This document shows positions 62,798 to 64,000 of a stretch of DNA of 64,000 nt, in pieces. The stretch comes from Trogon surrucura (taxonomy: Eukaryota; Chordata; Aves; Trogoniformes; Trogonidae): positions 41,951,477-42,015,476 of the forward strand of contig CM036622.1 of the NCBI GenBank assembly GCA_020746105.1. The letters run 5' to 3'. Under the pieces are notes generated by a model. It saw only the letters and a list, made by a program, of their open reading frames with translations. It was not told where the DNA came from and made no database searches. The translations under genes and the position numbers were made by a program. Each line of letters starts with the position of its first letter. Position 1 is the stretch's first letter.

Positions 62798-63606
62798 TGC
62801 CATCTGGAAGAACCTTGACAGGCTTGAGAGCTGGGCCTTTGCAAACCTCATGAAGTTCAACAGAGCCAAGTGCAAGGCCTTGTATCTGGGTTGGAGCAAT
62901 CCCAAGCACAAGTACAAGCTGGGCGATTAGTGGATTGAGAGCAGCCCTGCAGAAAAAGGGTGTTAGTGGATGAAAAACTGAATATAAGCCAGCAATGTGC
63001 GCTCTCAGCCCAGAAGGCCAGTCGCATCCCGGGCTGCATCAAAAGAAGCGTGGCCTGTAGGTCAAAGGAGGTGATTATCTACCTCTACGCTGCTCTCATG
63101 AGACCCTACCTGCAGTACTACGTTCGGCTCTGGGGCCCTCAGTGTAAGAAGGACATGGACCTGCTTGAGCAGGTCCAGAGGAGGGCCATGAAGATGATCA
63201 GGGGATTGGAACACCTCCCCTGTGGGCATGGGCTGAGAAAGTTGTTGTTCAGCCTGCAGAAGAGAAGGCTCCGGAGAGACCTTATAGGGGCTTTCCAGTA
63301 CTTAAAGGGGGAAAGCTGAGGAGAGACTCTTTTTCAGGGGATGTAGTGATAGGATGAGGGGTAATGGTTTCAAACTGAGAGTGGATTTAGATTTGATACT
63401 AGGAAGAAATTCTTTACTATGGGGGTGATGAGACACTGGAACAGGTTGTCCAGAGTAGTTGTGGATACCTCATCCTTAATTTCACTTCAAGGCCAGGTTG
63501 AATGGAGCAACCTGGTCTAGTGGAAGGTGTCCCTGGCCATGGCTGGGGGAGTTGGAACTAGATGATCTTTAAGGTCCCTTCCAACTCAAACCATTCTATG
63601 ATTCAT
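62798..63606 (+). mobile_element. CR1 LINE fragment, 5'-truncated, sense to GPR158, in intron 1
   Basis: The element starts within the reverse-transcriptase region just after the catalytic FADD block (text like DRLESWAF...FNRAKCKALYLGW). It runs through the C-terminal domain, with an open stretch at 62,960-63,319 reading [19 protein letters not shown], and ends in a typical CR1 3' end (gatgatctttaaggtcccttccaactc...ccattctatgattcattg). Frameshifts and stops break the frame, so it encodes no enzyme. Its sequence type resembles the outer element of the 6-7 kb cluster. Confidence 0.92.
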
Positions 63607-63698
63607 TGCTCCAGGAGTCTAGGAGGCCAGTGGGGTGGATCACTCCTCTATTTGGAAGAAAGATATGCAGGTAGTCAGCTACTAGGAACATACAGGTT

Positions 63699-63714
63699 AA
63701 AAAAAAAAAAAAAA
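63699..63714. repeat. Poly-A run
   Basis: A run of about 16 A residues follows gttaaa. No transposon body was recognised directly upstream of it, so it is listed as a simple repeat. Confidence 0.8.
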
Positions 63715-64000
63715 GTCCTCCTGGGTAACTGAGTCAGTCTCCTGCTATCACAAGCCCACTTAATGCCATCAACTGATCAATCTCCCTCTTGACTCTCCAG
63801 TCTGCTGATATGCCAAGCTTAATGGTTGGATAGCTGCTTCTGATTTCTGATCTAAATTTACTCAGTCAGTTCTCATCCATTTATTCCTGTTCCAGAACTG
63901 CCTTCTATCTGAAGTAGCACTCTTTGCTGATATTTTGCTCTGACCTATTTATAGGCAGTAGTCCCTTCTCCCTTTGTTTACTAGACAATATAAACCAGCT

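Larger units (their letters stand above)
59052..64000 (+). other. GPR158: Start of GPR158 intron 1
   Basis: The intron opens with GTAGGA directly after exon 1 and continues beyond the window. No segment resembling the expected exon 2 (the cysteine-rich part of the GPR158 ectodomain) was seen before position 64,000. The intron is AT-rich intergenic-like DNA apart from the alternating purine-pyrimidine tract near 61.1 kb, the CR1 at 62.8-63.6 kb and a poly-A run near 63.70 kb. Confidence 0.85.

Overview
The window looks like a piece of a bird chromosome. It carries many CR1 LINE copies, most cut off at the 5' end and several ending in the CR1-type 3' tail of short ATTCTRTG repeats. It also holds one solo avian ERV LTR and part of another. 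One exon is clearly recognisable: exon 1 of GPR158, an orphan class C GPCR now described as the metabotropic glycine receptor. The CR1 types (tails with a tgatctttcgaggtcccttc core) and the LTR types suit Neoaves better than chicken, but this is an impression and no species is assigned.

Layout. Positions 1-56.7 kb are AT-rich, intergenic and gene-poor. No tRNA, rRNA, CRISPR array or operon-like structure was seen. The landmarks are: a nested CR1 cluster with an inverted 5' segment (6.08-7.46 kb); a diverged LTR-like element (about 12.3-13.05 kb); a well-preserved CR1 with a 311-codon reverse-transcriptase frame on the minus strand (13.68-14.73 kb); a solo LTR of about 1.09 kb (21,168-22,258); CR1 fragments at 28.4, 29.8, 31.3, 31.7, 41.5 and 46.2 kb; a foldback element with arms of about 120 bp (48.43-49.02 kb); and a very old CR1 (52.56-53.44 kb).

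The GPR158 locus starts with a CpG island (about 56.7-58.8 kb). It holds a TATA-like box, GC boxes, a possible REST/NRSF (RE1-like) site and a 39-codon upstream ORF. The start codon is at 58,180 in a strong Kozak context. Exon 1 encodes the signal peptide and most of the extracellular ligand-binding (Cache) region, and ends at a splice donor at 59,051/59,052. The rest of the window is the start of intron 1. It contains a CR1 in the gene's orientation (62.8-63.6 kb) and a pure alternating purine-pyrimidine tract.

No new multi-gene system is evident. The most unusual structures are the nested, internally inverted CR1 and the unidentified foldback element. The overlap of uORF stop, RE1-like motif and splice-donor-like sequence just upstream of the GPR158 start is also worth checking.
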